64,000 nucleotides of DNA from Paludisphaera borealis (GTDB lineage: Bacteria > Planctomycetota > Planctomycetia > Isosphaerales > Isosphaeraceae). The notes beneath the pieces are model-generated. The model saw only the letters and a program-made list of their open reading frames with translations, made no database searches and had not been told where the DNA came from. The translations under genes and the position numbers were made by a program. Shown here piece by piece: positions 52,611-61,298 of the stretch (position 1 is its first letter; every line of letters begins with the position of its first letter). The DNA lies in NCBI RefSeq assembly GCF_001956985.1, contig NZ_CP019082.1, positions 5,952,001 through 6,016,000 on the forward strand, read 5' to 3'.

Positions 52611-54101
52611 ATGGGGGTACTTAAGTTTCGACTGCCTTCAAACGATTCGGATCGGCGGTCGGCGGGCTTTCGGAAGGCGTACATCGCGGGGCTCGATCGA
52701 ACGCCGGGCCGACTCGGCGTCGATATCCGCAACGGTCTGATGACATGCTCGCGTGACAACAGCGAGAGCGGCCGTCTGTTCGTTCCCTGGCCCATCGCCG
52801 GCTACGGCACGCCCGTCGTCGGCACGGCGACGCTCAGCGAGCGGCCGTCGCCTTATGTGCTGTCGCTTGAACTGGCCCGGGGCAAGCTCAACGACGTCCG
52901 CAACCAGATGGCCGACTGGACCCAGATGGGCCTGCGAACGACCTCGGAGCTGGCCGACGTGCTGTCCGTCGCCCGCCGCGCCTTCGTCCGCGCCGCGATG
53001 CACGGCGACGAGCCCGAAGTCTGTTTCGAAGCGTCTCAGGCGAGCCTTGAGGCTTCGAGCAAGGCCGGCGATCTCTTGACCGAGTCGTACCTGGGGCAAG
53101 TCCTCCAGAATCGGTTGGCCTCGGCCGGCAAGCTCACGACCCAACTGGGATGCGTCCTCGGCGGCGACCCCGAGAAGATCGCCGGTTCCGCCCAGTGGCC
53201 GTCGGCGATGAACGCGGCGCAGGTCAGCGTCTCGTGGCGGGATCTCGCCCCCACGGAAGGGAAATTCCGCTGGGACCTGATCGACGCCCAGCTCGCGTGG
53301 TGTCGCCGCCATCGTCTGAACGTCGAGGTCGGGCCGCTGATCGAGTTCCGAAACGCGGCGCTGCCCGACTGGATCTGGCTCTGGGACGGCGATCCCGACG
53401 CGATCAGCGGTTTCGCCACCGATCTGGTGCGGCAGGCTGTGACGAGGTACAAGGGCAAGGTCTCGTTCTGGCAAGTGGTGCACCGCCCCGCCGGCCACGA
53501 GATCCTCGGGCTTGGCGAGGAGGATCAGATCCGGATCGCCGCGCGGGCGATCCAGGTCGCCCGACAGGCCGATTCCAGCGCCCAGCTCTGCCTGGGAGTC
53601 GACCGGCCCTGGGCGGAATGGATGAGCGGCAGCCGGTTCCAGCTCGGCCCGCTTCATCTGTGCGACTACCTCATCCGGTCCGACGTGGGCGTCTCATGCA
53701 TCGCGCTGGAGATCGCGCCGGGGTATTCCGACCCCGGGAGCCAGATGCGGGATCTGTTCGAGTTCTCACGATTGCTCGATCTTTATGCGTTGCTGAACGT
53801 GCCGCTGCATCTGCAGCTCGTGGCGCCGTCTTCGGTCGAGTCCGACGCCGCCGCCGATCCGAACGTCCAGGTCGAACCCTGGCAGTGGCCGCAGCCGCCG
53901 AGCGAGGCGCTCCAGGCCGATTGGGCCGCCCGCTGGGTCTCGCTGGCGATCGCCAAGCCGTTCGTCCGGTCGGTCAAATGGCTTCAAGCGAGCGACGCGT
54001 CGCCGCACGTCTACCCCAACGGCGGCCTGCACCGCGGCGATTCGACCGCGAAGCCGGTCTTCTCGCGGCTCCAATCGCTCCGCAAGGAGTGGATCGCTTG
54101 A
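52611..54101 (+). CDS. Glycoside hydrolase family 10-like protein, probably inactive
   Basis: A 496-residue protein whose C-terminal ~310 residues look like a GH10 (xylanase) barrel: VSWRDLAPTEGKFRWDLIDA, LNVEVGPLIEFRNAALPDWI, KVSFWQVVHRPAGHE and VSCIALEIAPG. By eye, the acid/base Glu of the GH10 WDVVNE motif is replaced (WQVVHRP at about 287-293), and the nucleophile Glu of the TELD motif is replaced in LHLQLVAPSS. The N-terminal ~190 residues are not recognised. No signal peptide is seen. It may bind rather than cut a carbohydrate (inference). Start ATG 52611 with GGAAGG just upstream; ffh follows 76 bases later. Confidence 0.6.
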   Translation: MGVLKFRLPSNDSDRRSAGFRKAYIAGLDRTPGRLGVDIRNGLMTCSRDNSESGRLFVPWPIAGYGTPVVGTATLSERPSPYVLSLELARGKLNDVRNQMADWTQMGLRTTSELADVLSVARRAFVRAAMHGDEPEVCFEASQASLEASSKAGDLLTESYLGQVLQNRLASAGKLTTQLGCVLGGDPEKIAGSAQWPSAMNAAQVSVSWRDLAPTEGKFRWDLIDAQLAWCRRHRLNVEVGPLIEFRNAALPDWIWLWDGDPDAISGFATDLVRQAVTRYKGKVSFWQVVHRPAGHEILGLGEEDQIRIAARAIQVARQADSSAQLCLGVDRPWAEWMSGSRFQLGPLHLCDYLIRSDVGVSCIALEIAPGYSDPGSQMRDLFEFSRLLDLYALLNVPLHLQLVAPSSVESDAAADPNVQVEPWQWPQPPSEALQADWAARWVSLAIAKPFVRSVKWLQASDASPHVYPNGGLHRGDSTAKPVFSRLQSLRKEWIA

Positions 54102-54108
54102 AGTTGCG

Positions 54109-54137
54109 TTGCCAGGCGGGTTGCTTCGCATTATACT
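54109..54137 (+). promoter_or_regulatory. Sigma70-type promoter for ffh
   Basis: TTGCCA at 54109-54114, a 17-base spacer, and TATACT at 54132-54137, ending 40 bases before the ffh start. Both elements are close to consensus and well spaced, and the pair starts just past the GH10-like stop codon. Confidence 0.7.
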
Positions 54138-54177
54138 CGTCGGTTCGCGATCTTTTTCGACTGTGAGCCCGACGAGC

Positions 54178-55665
54178 ATGTTCGACGATCTACAAAAGCG
54201 TCTCTCATCAGCCTTTCGGCAGTTTCGCGTCAGCGGCGTCTTGACCGAAGCGAATATGAAGGAAGGCCTGCGCGAAGTCCGCACGGCCTTGCTCGAGGCC
54301 GACGTGAACTACAACGTCGTCCAAGACTTCATGACGCGCGTCACCGACAAGGCGGTCGGCACCCAGGTCGTCAAGAGCGTCCGCCCCGAGCAGCAGATCG
54401 TCAAGATCGTCCATGACGAGCTGGTCGACCTGATGGGGCCGTCCGACCCGACGATCCGGTTCGAGAAGACCGGCACGACGGTCCTGATGCTCTGCGGCCT
54501 GCAAGGCTCGGGCAAGACGACGACCAGCGGCAAGCTCGCGAAGCTGCTGACGTCGCAGAACCGCAAGCCCATGCTGGTCGCCGCCGACTTGCAGCGCCCC
54601 GCCGCCGTCGAGCAGTTGAAGGTCATCGGAGCCCAGCTCGGCGTCCCCGTCTACACGCAGGAGAACTCGAACCCCGTCAAGGTCTGTCAGGACGCCCTGA
54701 TCGAGGCCAATCGGCGCGGGTGCGACACCCTGATCCTGGACACCGCCGGCCGGTTACACGTCGACGACGAGTTGATGGCCGAACTGGTCCAGATCGAGAA
54801 GAAGGTCAAGCCGCACCAGGTGTTCTTCGTCTGCGACGCCATGACGGGGCAGGACGCCGTCGCCTCGGCCGAGGCGTTCAACGCCGCGCTCGAACTCGAC
54901 GGCGTGATCATGACCAAGCTCGACGGCGACGCGCGAGGCGGAGCCGCGCTTTCGGTCCGTCGCGTCACCGGCGTCCCCGTCAAGTTCGTGGGCAAGGGGG
55001 AGAAGCTCGACAAGCTCGACCCGTTCGACCCCGAGCGGCTGGTCGGCCAGATGCTGGGCATGGGCGACGTCGTCGGCCTGGTCGAGGCGGCGCAGTCCGC
55101 GGTCGACGAGGAAGAGGCGCTTCGCCAGCAAGAGCGGATGGCCAAGGGGAAGTTCGACCTCAACGACTTCCGCCAGCAGATCGTCCAGATCAAGAAGATG
55201 GGCTCGGTCCAGGACGTCATGGGCATGTTCCCGGGCATGAGCCAGATGTCCGAGAACCTCAGCGGCCTGGACGCCGACGGCGAGATCAAGCGCATCCAGG
55301 GCATCATCGACAGCATGACCCAGCGCGAGCGGAGCCGTCCCGACCTGATCGACATCTCCCGTCGCCGCCGGATCGCGGCGGGCGCCGGCGTCGACCCCTC
55401 GGACGTCTCGGGCCTCGTCAAGCAGTTCGACGCCATGGCCGCCTTCGTTAAGCAGATGGCCCAGATGACGATGCTCGACAAGCTCAAGGCGTTGACCGGA
55501 CTGGGTCGGGCCGCCGCCAACAACCCCGGGGCTCGCCTGTTCTCTCCCAAAGTGGGCACCGGCAAGCGGCTGACGCCCAAAGAGAAGGAAAAGCTCCGCA
55601 AGCAGCGAGAAAAAGAAGAACGGAAAAAACGACGCGACGAGCGCGACCGGCCTACGCCCTCGTGA
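54178..55665 (+). CDS. ffh: Signal recognition particle GTPase Ffh
   Basis: Protein core of the SRP that carries inner-membrane proteins to the translocon. The N domain is a four-helix bundle (about 1-90), the G domain has G1 GLQGSGKTTTSGKLA, DTAGRLHVDDELM, TKLDGDARGGAAL and the closing GKGEKLDKLDPF, and the M domain (about 325-440) contains VMGMFPGMSQM plus Met-rich helices. The C-terminal ~60 residues are very Lys/Arg-rich (KEKEKLRKQREKEERKKRR). Start ATG 54178 gives the usual N-terminus. It leads the ffh-rpsP-trmD-rplS-mnmA block. Confidence 0.97.
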   Translation: MFDDLQKRLSSAFRQFRVSGVLTEANMKEGLREVRTALLEADVNYNVVQDFMTRVTDKAVGTQVVKSVRPEQQIVKIVHDELVDLMGPSDPTIRFEKTGTTVLMLCGLQGSGKTTTSGKLAKLLTSQNRKPMLVAADLQRPAAVEQLKVIGAQLGVPVYTQENSNPVKVCQDALIEANRRGCDTLILDTAGRLHVDDELMAELVQIEKKVKPHQVFFVCDAMTGQDAVASAEAFNAALELDGVIMTKLDGDARGGAALSVRRVTGVPVKFVGKGEKLDKLDPFDPERLVGQMLGMGDVVGLVEAAQSAVDEEEALRQQERMAKGKFDLNDFRQQIVQIKKMGSVQDVMGMFPGMSQMSENLSGLDADGEIKRIQGIIDSMTQRERSRPDLIDISRRRRIAAGAGVDPSDVSGLVKQFDAMAAFVKQMAQMTMLDKLKALTGLGRAAANNPGARLFSPKVGTGKRLTPKEKEKLRKQREKEERKKRRDERDRPTPS

Positions 55666-55722
55666 GCGCCGCTCCGTGAGGTTCGCGGCTCTCGCCCCGC
55701 CTATTTGAATCCACGCCCGCCC

Positions 55723-55773
55723 CGACCGGCGACGAGCCGGTCGAACGCCCGAGACGGCCCGGGGCCCCGTCTC
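55723..55773 (+). promoter_or_regulatory. Two hairpins in the rpsP leader
   Basis: 55723-55730 pairs perfectly with 55736-55743 (8 bp, loop of 5), and 55751-55757 pairs with 55767-55773 (7 bp plus inner GC pairs). They lie 58 bases past ffh and about 90 bases before the rpsP GTG. They may be leader structure or partial transcription stops; no T-run follows. Confidence 0.45.
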
Positions 55774-55860
55774 AGAAGTCGTGTTGCTGACGTCCTGATC
55801 CGGCCGCGCCGGCGGGACCCGAGTGGGGATCGACCCCGAAGTTTTGAGAGGAGAACGCGA

Positions 55861-56208
55861 GTGGTTCGTATTCGAATGAAATCGTTTGGACGCCGTCACC
55901 GACCCTTCTTCCGGATCTGCGCCATGGACTCCCGCGCTCCTCGCGACGGACGGTCGATCGAGGAACTGGGCCACTACGATCCGATGTCGCGCAACAACGA
56001 GACCCAGACGGTCTTGAACGCCGACCGGATTCGTTACTGGCTGAGCGTCGGCGCGCAGCCGTCGGACAAGGTCGCGGCCCTGCTGCGTCGGTTCAAGATC
56101 GAGAAGCCGGCTCCGGGCGAGCACTGGGAACTGCCCAAGCCGGTTGCAACTCCGGCGGCGGCTCCGGCCCCCGCGGCCGCGGAAACCGTCGCGCCGCAGG
56201 CCTCCTGA
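55861..56208 (+). CDS. rpsP: 30S ribosomal protein S16
   Basis: Small-subunit protein. The 115-residue product opens VRIRMKSFGRRHRPFFRI and contains the S16 core ELGHYDPMSRNNETQ and RIRYWLSVGAQPSDKV. The last ~25 residues are an Ala/Pro-rich tail beyond the usual S16 length. Start: GTG 55861 after GAGAGGAG. The trmD start is only 17 bases after its stop; rimM, which commonly lies between these genes, is absent. Confidence 0.97.
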   Translation: MVRIRMKSFGRRHRPFFRICAMDSRAPRDGRSIEELGHYDPMSRNNETQTVLNADRIRYWLSVGAQPSDKVAALLRRFKIEKPAPGEHWELPKPVATPAAAPAPAAAETVAPQAS

Positions 56209-56225
56209 ATCAGAACGGGTCGGTC

Positions 56226-56903
56226 ATGTCCGTCTCCGCTTCCGCTCCCGCGCCGCCGCTTCGGATCGATGTGCTCACGCTGTTCCCGGATCTCTTCAAC
56301 GGGTTCCTCGACCAGAGCATCGTCAGCCGGGCCATCGACAAGAAACTCGTCCAGATCGAGCGGTGGGACATCCGCCGGTGGGCCGAGGGGCGGCACAAGC
56401 AGGTGGACGACCGACCGTTCGGGGGGGGGCCGGGAATGGTCCTGATGAGCCCTCCGGTCGTCGCCGCCGCGGAAGCCGTGCGGGCGATGGCCGAGCCGCC
56501 GGGCGACTTGATCGTCCTCTCCCCGCAAGGGCCGAGGTTCGACCAGGCCCGCGCCCGGGAGCTTGCCGGAAAGCGTCGAATCGTCCTTGTTTGTGGTCGC
56601 TACGAAGGCTTCGACGAGCGTATCATCGAGATCTTGCAACCGGAAATGCTCTCCGTGGGCGATTTCATCCTCTCAGGAGGCGAGGTCGCCGCGATGGTCG
56701 TGGTCGACGCGGTCGTCCGACTGATTCCGGGAGTGCTCGGAGACGCGGAAAGCGCGGTCGACGAATCGTTCGGGCCGGACGGCGGTCTTGAGTATCCGCA
56801 CTACACCCGGCCTCGCGAGTTTCGAGGCCTGACCGTCCCGGAAGTTCTCCTCAGCGGCGATCATTCGGCGATCGCCCGATGGCGTCGCGAGCATCGCCGG
56901 TAA
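56226..56903 (+). CDS. trmD: tRNA (guanine-37 N1)-methyltransferase TrmD
   Basis: SPOUT-class enzyme that methylates G37 of tRNAs to prevent frameshifting. Landmarks are IDVLTLFPDLFNGFLDQS, DRPFGGGPGMVLM, VLSPQGPRFDQ, and the trefoil-knot SAM site VCGRYEGFDERI and VGDFILSGGEVAAM. At 225 residues it is a little shorter than many TrmD proteins, with the C-terminal DNA-binding-like tail reduced to RWRREHRR. It sits between rpsP and rplS, as in most bacteria. Confidence 0.97.
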   Translation: MSVSASAPAPPLRIDVLTLFPDLFNGFLDQSIVSRAIDKKLVQIERWDIRRWAEGRHKQVDDRPFGGGPGMVLMSPPVVAAAEAVRAMAEPPGDLIVLSPQGPRFDQARARELAGKRRIVLVCGRYEGFDERIIEILQPEMLSVGDFILSGGEVAAMVVVDAVVRLIPGVLGDAESAVDESFGPDGGLEYPHYTRPREFRGLTVPEVLLSGDHSAIARWRREHRR

Positions 56904-57010
56904 GCCGACCGGGGACCCTCCCGGACGCGAATCCACCCAAAAATAGATAGAGATCGGAACGCGGAATTCTTGGCCCGCGACACGATGGGCCGTTTGGAAA
57001 GGTCAGAGTC

Positions 57011-57457
57011 ATGCAGAACCAGTTGCTCACGGTAGTCGAAAAGAGCAGCATGAAGGCGGAGACGCCCAAGTTCGAGATCGGCGACACGGTCGACGTCCAC
57101 GTCCGAATCCTCGAAGGCGACAAAGAGCGTATCCAGATCTTCAACGGCGTGGTGATCGCCCGGTCGGGCGCCAACACCCGCGAGATGTTCGTCGTCCGCC
57201 GGATCGTCCAGGGCGAAGGCGTCGAGCGGAAGTTCCCGATCCATTCGCCCCGGATCGCCAACATCGTCGTCAAGCGGTCGGGCAAGGTCCGTCGGGCCAA
57301 GCTCTACTACCTGCGCGAGCGTTCGGGCAAGGCCGTCCGCCTCAAGGAGCGTTTCAACACCGGCGCCGCCGCCATCGAGGCGAAGGCCGCCAAGGTGGAA
57401 CGACGCGCCGTCAAGATCGCCGCCAAGAAGGCCAAGGCCGAAGCCGCCGGCAAATGA
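57011..57457 (+). CDS. rplS: 50S ribosomal protein L19
   Basis: Large-subunit protein near the subunit interface. The 148-residue product contains the L19 core FEIGDTVDVHVRILEGDKER, FNGVVIARSGANTREMF, VRRIVQGEGVERKFPIHSP and RRAKLYYLRERSGKAVRLKE. The last ~35 residues are a basic Ala/Lys extension typical of high-GC genomes. It begins 107 bases after trmD; a terminator-like hairpin follows its stop directly. Confidence 0.98.
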   Translation: MQNQLLTVVEKSSMKAETPKFEIGDTVDVHVRILEGDKERIQIFNGVVIARSGANTREMFVVRRIVQGEGVERKFPIHSPRIANIVVKRSGKVRRAKLYYLRERSGKAVRLKERFNTGAAAIEAKAAKVERRAVKIAAKKAKAEAAGK

Positions 57458-57462
57458 TCAAG

Positions 57463-57491
57463 GGCCGCGTCCCTCGCGAGAGGTCGCGGCC
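57463..57491 (+). terminator. Terminator-like hairpin after rplS
   Basis: 57463-57469 pairs with 57485-57491 and an inner CCTC/GAGG pair encloses a GCGA tetraloop; the downstream sequence GGATCTTTGCTTTG is only partly T-rich. It starts six bases after the rplS stop. Confidence 0.55.
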
Positions 57492-57625
57492 GGATCTTTG
57501 CTTTGACGCCCGCCTATAATCTCAGAGGGGTTCGTCTCATTTGTTGGGACGATCCTCCCGCGACCGCCGCGTCGTGCCCGGCGGTCGAATGGACGCCCCG
57601 GATTCTCCTCGACGGACCCTGACCC

Positions 57626-58711
57626 TTGACCAAGCCCCAGCGTGTCGTTCTGGCGATGAGCGGAGGCGTCGACAGCTCCGTGGCCGCGTACCTGCTGAAG
57701 GCGCGCGGATACGACGTCGTCGGCCTGTTCATGCGCACGGGAGCCTACGCCGAGGGCGAGGAACGGCGAGCCAAGACCTGTTGCAGCGTCGCCGACGCCG
57801 TCGACGCCCAGCGCGTGGCCGACCGCCTGGACGTCCCGTTCTTCGTGCTGGATTTCGAGCGCGAGTTCGGGCGGATCAAGGACTATTTCGCCGACGAGTA
57901 TCTCGGCGGTCGGACGCCCAACCCCTGCGTGATGTGCAACATCTGGCTGAAGTTCGGCCGGCTCTGGGAGTACGGAAAGCAGGTGGGGGCCGATTTCGTC
58001 GCGACCGGGCACTATGCGCGGATCGCCCAGGCGGCCGACGGATCGAATCGGGTCGCCCGGGGGCTCGATCGTGCCAAGGACCAGTCGTACGTCCTCTTCG
58101 GCCTCGCTCCCGAGCTGCTCGCCCGGGTGCTGTTCCCGATCGGCGAACTCGCCAAGGCCGACGTGCGGGCGATCGCCCGCGAACAGAATCTTCCGGTCCA
58201 CGACAAGCCGGAGAGCCAGGAAATCTGCTTCGTTCCCGACGACGACTACCTCCACTTCGTCCAGGAGCGTCGCCCGGACCGCGACACCTCGGGGACGATG
58301 GTCGACGAGGCGGGCCAGGTGCTGGGAACGCACGCGGGGATCGAAGGCTTCACGATCGGTCAGCGGCGCGGGCTGGGGATCGCCGTCGGCGCGCCTCGCT
58401 ACGTCGTCCAGATCGAGCCGACGACCCGGACCGTCACCGTCGGCAAGCGCGAAGCGCTGGCCAAGTCCGGGCTGGAAGCCTCTCGGTTCAACTGGCAGGG
58501 GCCCGTTCCGGACGGCCCGACCCGGTGCCTGGCGCAGATCCGCGCCCAGCACACCGCCGTCCCGTCCACGGTGATCCCGCTTGCGAACGGCGAGGCGCGC
58601 GTGGTCTTCGATTCGCCGCAAACCGCCGTGACGCCCGGCCAGGTTGTCGCCGTCTATCAGGACGACCTGGTCCTGGGAGGCGGCTGGATCGAGCGCGCGA
58701 CGCCGATCTGA
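57626..58711 (+). CDS. mnmA: tRNA-specific 2-thiouridylase MnmA
   Basis: Adenylates and thiolates U34 of tRNAs for Glu, Gln and Lys. The 361-residue product has the PP-loop MSGGVDSSVAAYLL, the first cysteine region NPCVMCNIWLKFG with the nucleophile Cys, and the second Cys in SQEICFVPDDDYL. The C-terminal beta-barrel begins near GIEGFTIGQRRGLG. The start is a TTG at 57626, just before the conserved PP-loop; no better start is in frame. Sulfur would come from a desulfurase such as the one at 49481. Confidence 0.96.
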   Translation: MTKPQRVVLAMSGGVDSSVAAYLLKARGYDVVGLFMRTGAYAEGEERRAKTCCSVADAVDAQRVADRLDVPFFVLDFEREFGRIKDYFADEYLGGRTPNPCVMCNIWLKFGRLWEYGKQVGADFVATGHYARIAQAADGSNRVARGLDRAKDQSYVLFGLAPELLARVLFPIGELAKADVRAIAREQNLPVHDKPESQEICFVPDDDYLHFVQERRPDRDTSGTMVDEAGQVLGTHAGIEGFTIGQRRGLGIAVGAPRYVVQIEPTTRTVTVGKREALAKSGLEASRFNWQGPVPDGPTRCLAQIRAQHTAVPSTVIPLANGEARVVFDSPQTAVTPGQVVAVYQDDLVLGGGWIERATPI

Positions 58712-58760
58712 ACGCCGAGCTTCACCGACACGGAAGGCCTGTCTGGAGTCTACCGACCGC

Positions 58761-59903
58761 ATGAGCCGTATCAGCCTGATCATTCCCTGGACCGCGGAGA
58801 AAACGATCCGCGGCGACGACCTGGCGAGCTACCAGCGGATTCTCCAGGAGCAGGGCGGGGCGGACTCGGTGGAAGTCGTGCTCTCGGAACGGATCGCCGA
58901 TGCGGACGCATTCGTCGGTCTTCACCCGTTGATCCGCATCGTCGAGGAAGACGCCAACCACGTCAGCTTGCTCCGGAGAGGACTGGCCGCCGCGACGGGC
59001 GACATCCTCCTGGTTCTCGACCCCACCCGCGAGTACGCCCCCGAGGCGCTTTTGCAGGTCCTGGAATCGCTCCGAACGAGCACGGCCGACGTCGTCGTCG
59101 GCGTGCCGCGGCCCGGGCGGAACGGGTTGACCCTGCGCGGCATGCGGCTCAAGGCGCTGGCGGTCCTCGGCCGGCTGGCGCTGGGAACGTCGGACGGGCT
59201 CTCCGGCCTGGCCGCGATCCGCCGCTCGGCCGTCCGCACGCTGATCACCGAATCCCCGACGATCTCGGGCTCGCGCATCCTCCTCGACGTCCTGACCTGG
59301 TGCTCCGGCCGACTCCTCGACGTTCCGGTCAACACGGGACGCGACGATCAGAGAAAGCTCGTTCCGGTCCGCTTCGACGACGTGAAGCAGATCAAGCGCG
59401 TCCTCGACCATCGGTTCGGCACGTTCTCACGACTGGTCCAGTTCTGCCTCGTGGGCGCGTCCGGGATGTTCGTCGACCTCTCGCTTTACGCCTTCTTGCA
59501 ATGGCTGTTCAAGCGGATCGGCTTTGAATCGCCTGAAGGCGCGGGATCGGGATTCGCGTGGCCGCTGGCCGTGGCGGGCTCGCTCTCCATCCTCGTCGCG
59601 CTCACCTGGAATTTCGCGCTCAACCGCCGGTTGACGTTCAGCGACTCCCGCGCGGGCTCGATTCCCCGACAGTATTTGACCTACGCGCTGGGCAATGCGC
59701 TCGGGATCGCGGTAAGCCTCTCGTTGCGGCTCTACCTGCCGGGCCGGTTCGCCTTCTTCTCGGATCACCGTCTGGCGGCGGCCGTGGTCGGCATCATCGC
59801 GGCGACGGCCATCAGCTTCTCGATGTCGCGTTGGGTCGTCTTCATCCGTCAGGCCGAGCCCGTCGTAGACGAGACGACGCAAGAGACCGCGATGGCCCGC
59901 TGA
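58761..59903 (+). CDS. Glycosyltransferase 2-like / GtrA-like membrane protein fusion
   Basis: A 380-residue protein with two parts. Residues 1-215 resemble a short GT2 fold (RISLIIPWTAEKTIRG, ILLVLDPTREYAPEALLQVL, DGLSGLAAIRRSAVRTLI). Residues ~222-365 form a GtrA-like domain with four helices (LVQFCLVGASGMFVDLSL, WPLAVAGSLSILVALTWNF, YLTYALGNALGIAVSLSL, AAAVVGIIAATAISFSMS). GtrA-like proteins help move polyprenyl-linked sugars, so it could glycosylate a lipid carrier and flip it (inference). ATG 58761 is 49 bases after mnmA. Its 3' end overlaps the converging GT39-like gene by 55 bases. Confidence 0.8.
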   Translation: MSRISLIIPWTAEKTIRGDDLASYQRILQEQGGADSVEVVLSERIADADAFVGLHPLIRIVEEDANHVSLLRRGLAAATGDILLVLDPTREYAPEALLQVLESLRTSTADVVVGVPRPGRNGLTLRGMRLKALAVLGRLALGTSDGLSGLAAIRRSAVRTLITESPTISGSRILLDVLTWCSGRLLDVPVNTGRDDQRKLVPVRFDDVKQIKRVLDHRFGTFSRLVQFCLVGASGMFVDLSLYAFLQWLFKRIGFESPEGAGSGFAWPLAVAGSLSILVALTWNFALNRRLTFSDSRAGSIPRQYLTYALGNALGIAVSLSLRLYLPGRFAFFSDHRLAAAVVGIIAATAISFSMSRWVVFIRQAEPVVDETTQETAMAR

Positions 59904-61099
59904 TCCTTTTTCCACCAGGCCGAGGCCGCCACGAGGGCGATCGCCGGCACGATCGGCGCTCGCATCCGCATGTCGGTCCAGTACAGCGTGTGGACGACCG
60001 ACAAGCCGACGATCGCCATGGGAACCGCGATCCCCGGCCAGCGTCGGAAACGAGGGTGGAACGCGCCCAGCACGAGGGCCGTCCAGAGCGGAATCGTCCA
60101 CGCGCCGGTGATCAGGCGCGTCGCGCGGCCGTAGACGCCTTCAGCCGGGACGGCGCTCCAGAACGTCGCCAGCCGCGCAAGGCAGGCGCGGAGGAACATC
60201 CGGGGCCGGCTTCGGGCGAGTTCGACGACCGAATTCCGAAGCAATCGATCGGCCTCGGGCTCGCTCATCCCGGCCGTGCGTTTGTTGACCGAATCCCACC
60301 AGAGCCACTGATCGCGGCCCGTCCAGACCCGCCCCGGCGGCCCCTCCAGGACGTCGCGGTAATAGACCTCGTTGTTGCCGAGCGCCAGGGTGTAACCGCC
60401 GTGCGTCGTCGTCCAGACCGGTTCGCCGAAGACCCAGGCGTTCCGCGCGACCCAGGGTGAGAGGACCACGACCACGCCGATCGCAATCCCCGCGCCCCGG
60501 CGGAACCGTTCGCGGGCTCCTCCCGGCGGGACGACCAGAGCGGCCAGTACAGTGAGCCCCGCGCCCGGCAAGGCGCTGGGCCGGCAGAGTCCCGCCAGGC
60601 CGAGGATTCCTCCCGCCAGGCAGGGACTCCATCGGCCTCCTCGGGCGAACTCGGCGAGGGCGGCGACGAGCAAGAAGGCGGCGAGCGTCTCGGTCATGAC
60701 GAACCGAGCCTGCCAGGCGAGCACCGGATCGCAGGCGACGATCAGACCCGCGGCCGTGGCCCGCATCGTCCCCAGCCCGAGGCGCTCGGCGGTGCGGAAT
60801 GCGAGGCCGGCGGTCGCCGCTCCCAGCAGCAGGTGAAGCCCGGCGACGGCCGCGAGCAGGCGCTCGCCGGAAAGCGCGGCGAGCGGCGCCAGGATCAGCG
60901 GATAGAGCGGCGGACGATAGGCCGTCGGCCGTCCTCGGAGCGTCAAGCCGTCGCCGGCGGCGATCGACCGGGCCAATGGGAGGTAATTGTCGGGGTCGTC
61001 GAACCGGCCCGAGCCGGTCGACATCACGGCCAGCCGGAGGGCGAGAGCCGTCAAGACGACGAGGCCGAGCAACCACTTCGCCTTGGACTGGTCGTTCAC
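59849..61099 (-). CDS. GT39/PMT-like multi-spanning glycosyltransferase
   Basis: A 416-residue membrane protein with about nine or ten helices, e.g. LLGLVVLTALALRLAV, LLAAVAGLHLLLGAATAGL, IAIGVVVVLSPWVARNAW and WTIPLWTALVLGAF. After helix 1, RFDDPDNYLPLARSIAAG has the acidic loop typical of GT-C enzymes, which use polyprenyl-phosphate sugars; the rest resembles the ArnT/PMT group. The target is unknown. Start: GTG 61099 precedes the first helix but has only a weak ribosome-binding site, so a different start is possible. Converges with the GT2/GtrA fusion, sharing 55 bases; a common pathway is plausible. Confidence 0.72.
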   Translation of the reverse strand: MNDQSKAKWLLGLVVLTALALRLAVMSTGSGRFDDPDNYLPLARSIAAGDGLTLRGRPTAYRPPLYPLILAPLAALSGERLLAAVAGLHLLLGAATAGLAFRTAERLGLGTMRATAAGLIVACDPVLAWQARFVMTETLAAFLLVAALAEFARGGRWSPCLAGGILGLAGLCRPSALPGAGLTVLAALVVPPGGARERFRRGAGIAIGVVVVLSPWVARNAWVFGEPVWTTTHGGYTLALGNNEVYYRDVLEGPPGRVWTGRDQWLWWDSVNKRTAGMSEPEADRLLRNSVVELARSRPRMFLRACLARLATFWSAVPAEGVYGRATRLITGAWTIPLWTALVLGAFHPRFRRWPGIAVPMAIVGLSVVHTLYWTDMRMRAPIVPAIALVAASAWWKKDQRAIAVSCVVSSTTGSA

Positions 61100-61298
61100 A
61101 ATGGGGGCTCGAATCCGTGTGGATTGCCAGGAACCGGGTTTGGTCTTAATGTATTTCGACGTCCCGAACCCGCGTCGCGGGCCTGGGGTCCTTCCTATAA
61201 TAGATCGTCTCGACCGCGATGTCAGTCTGGACCTGGTCCACCGCGCGGTGCGCCCGGGGTCGGACGCCGTCGAATCGTCAAGTTTTGGGTGACACGCC

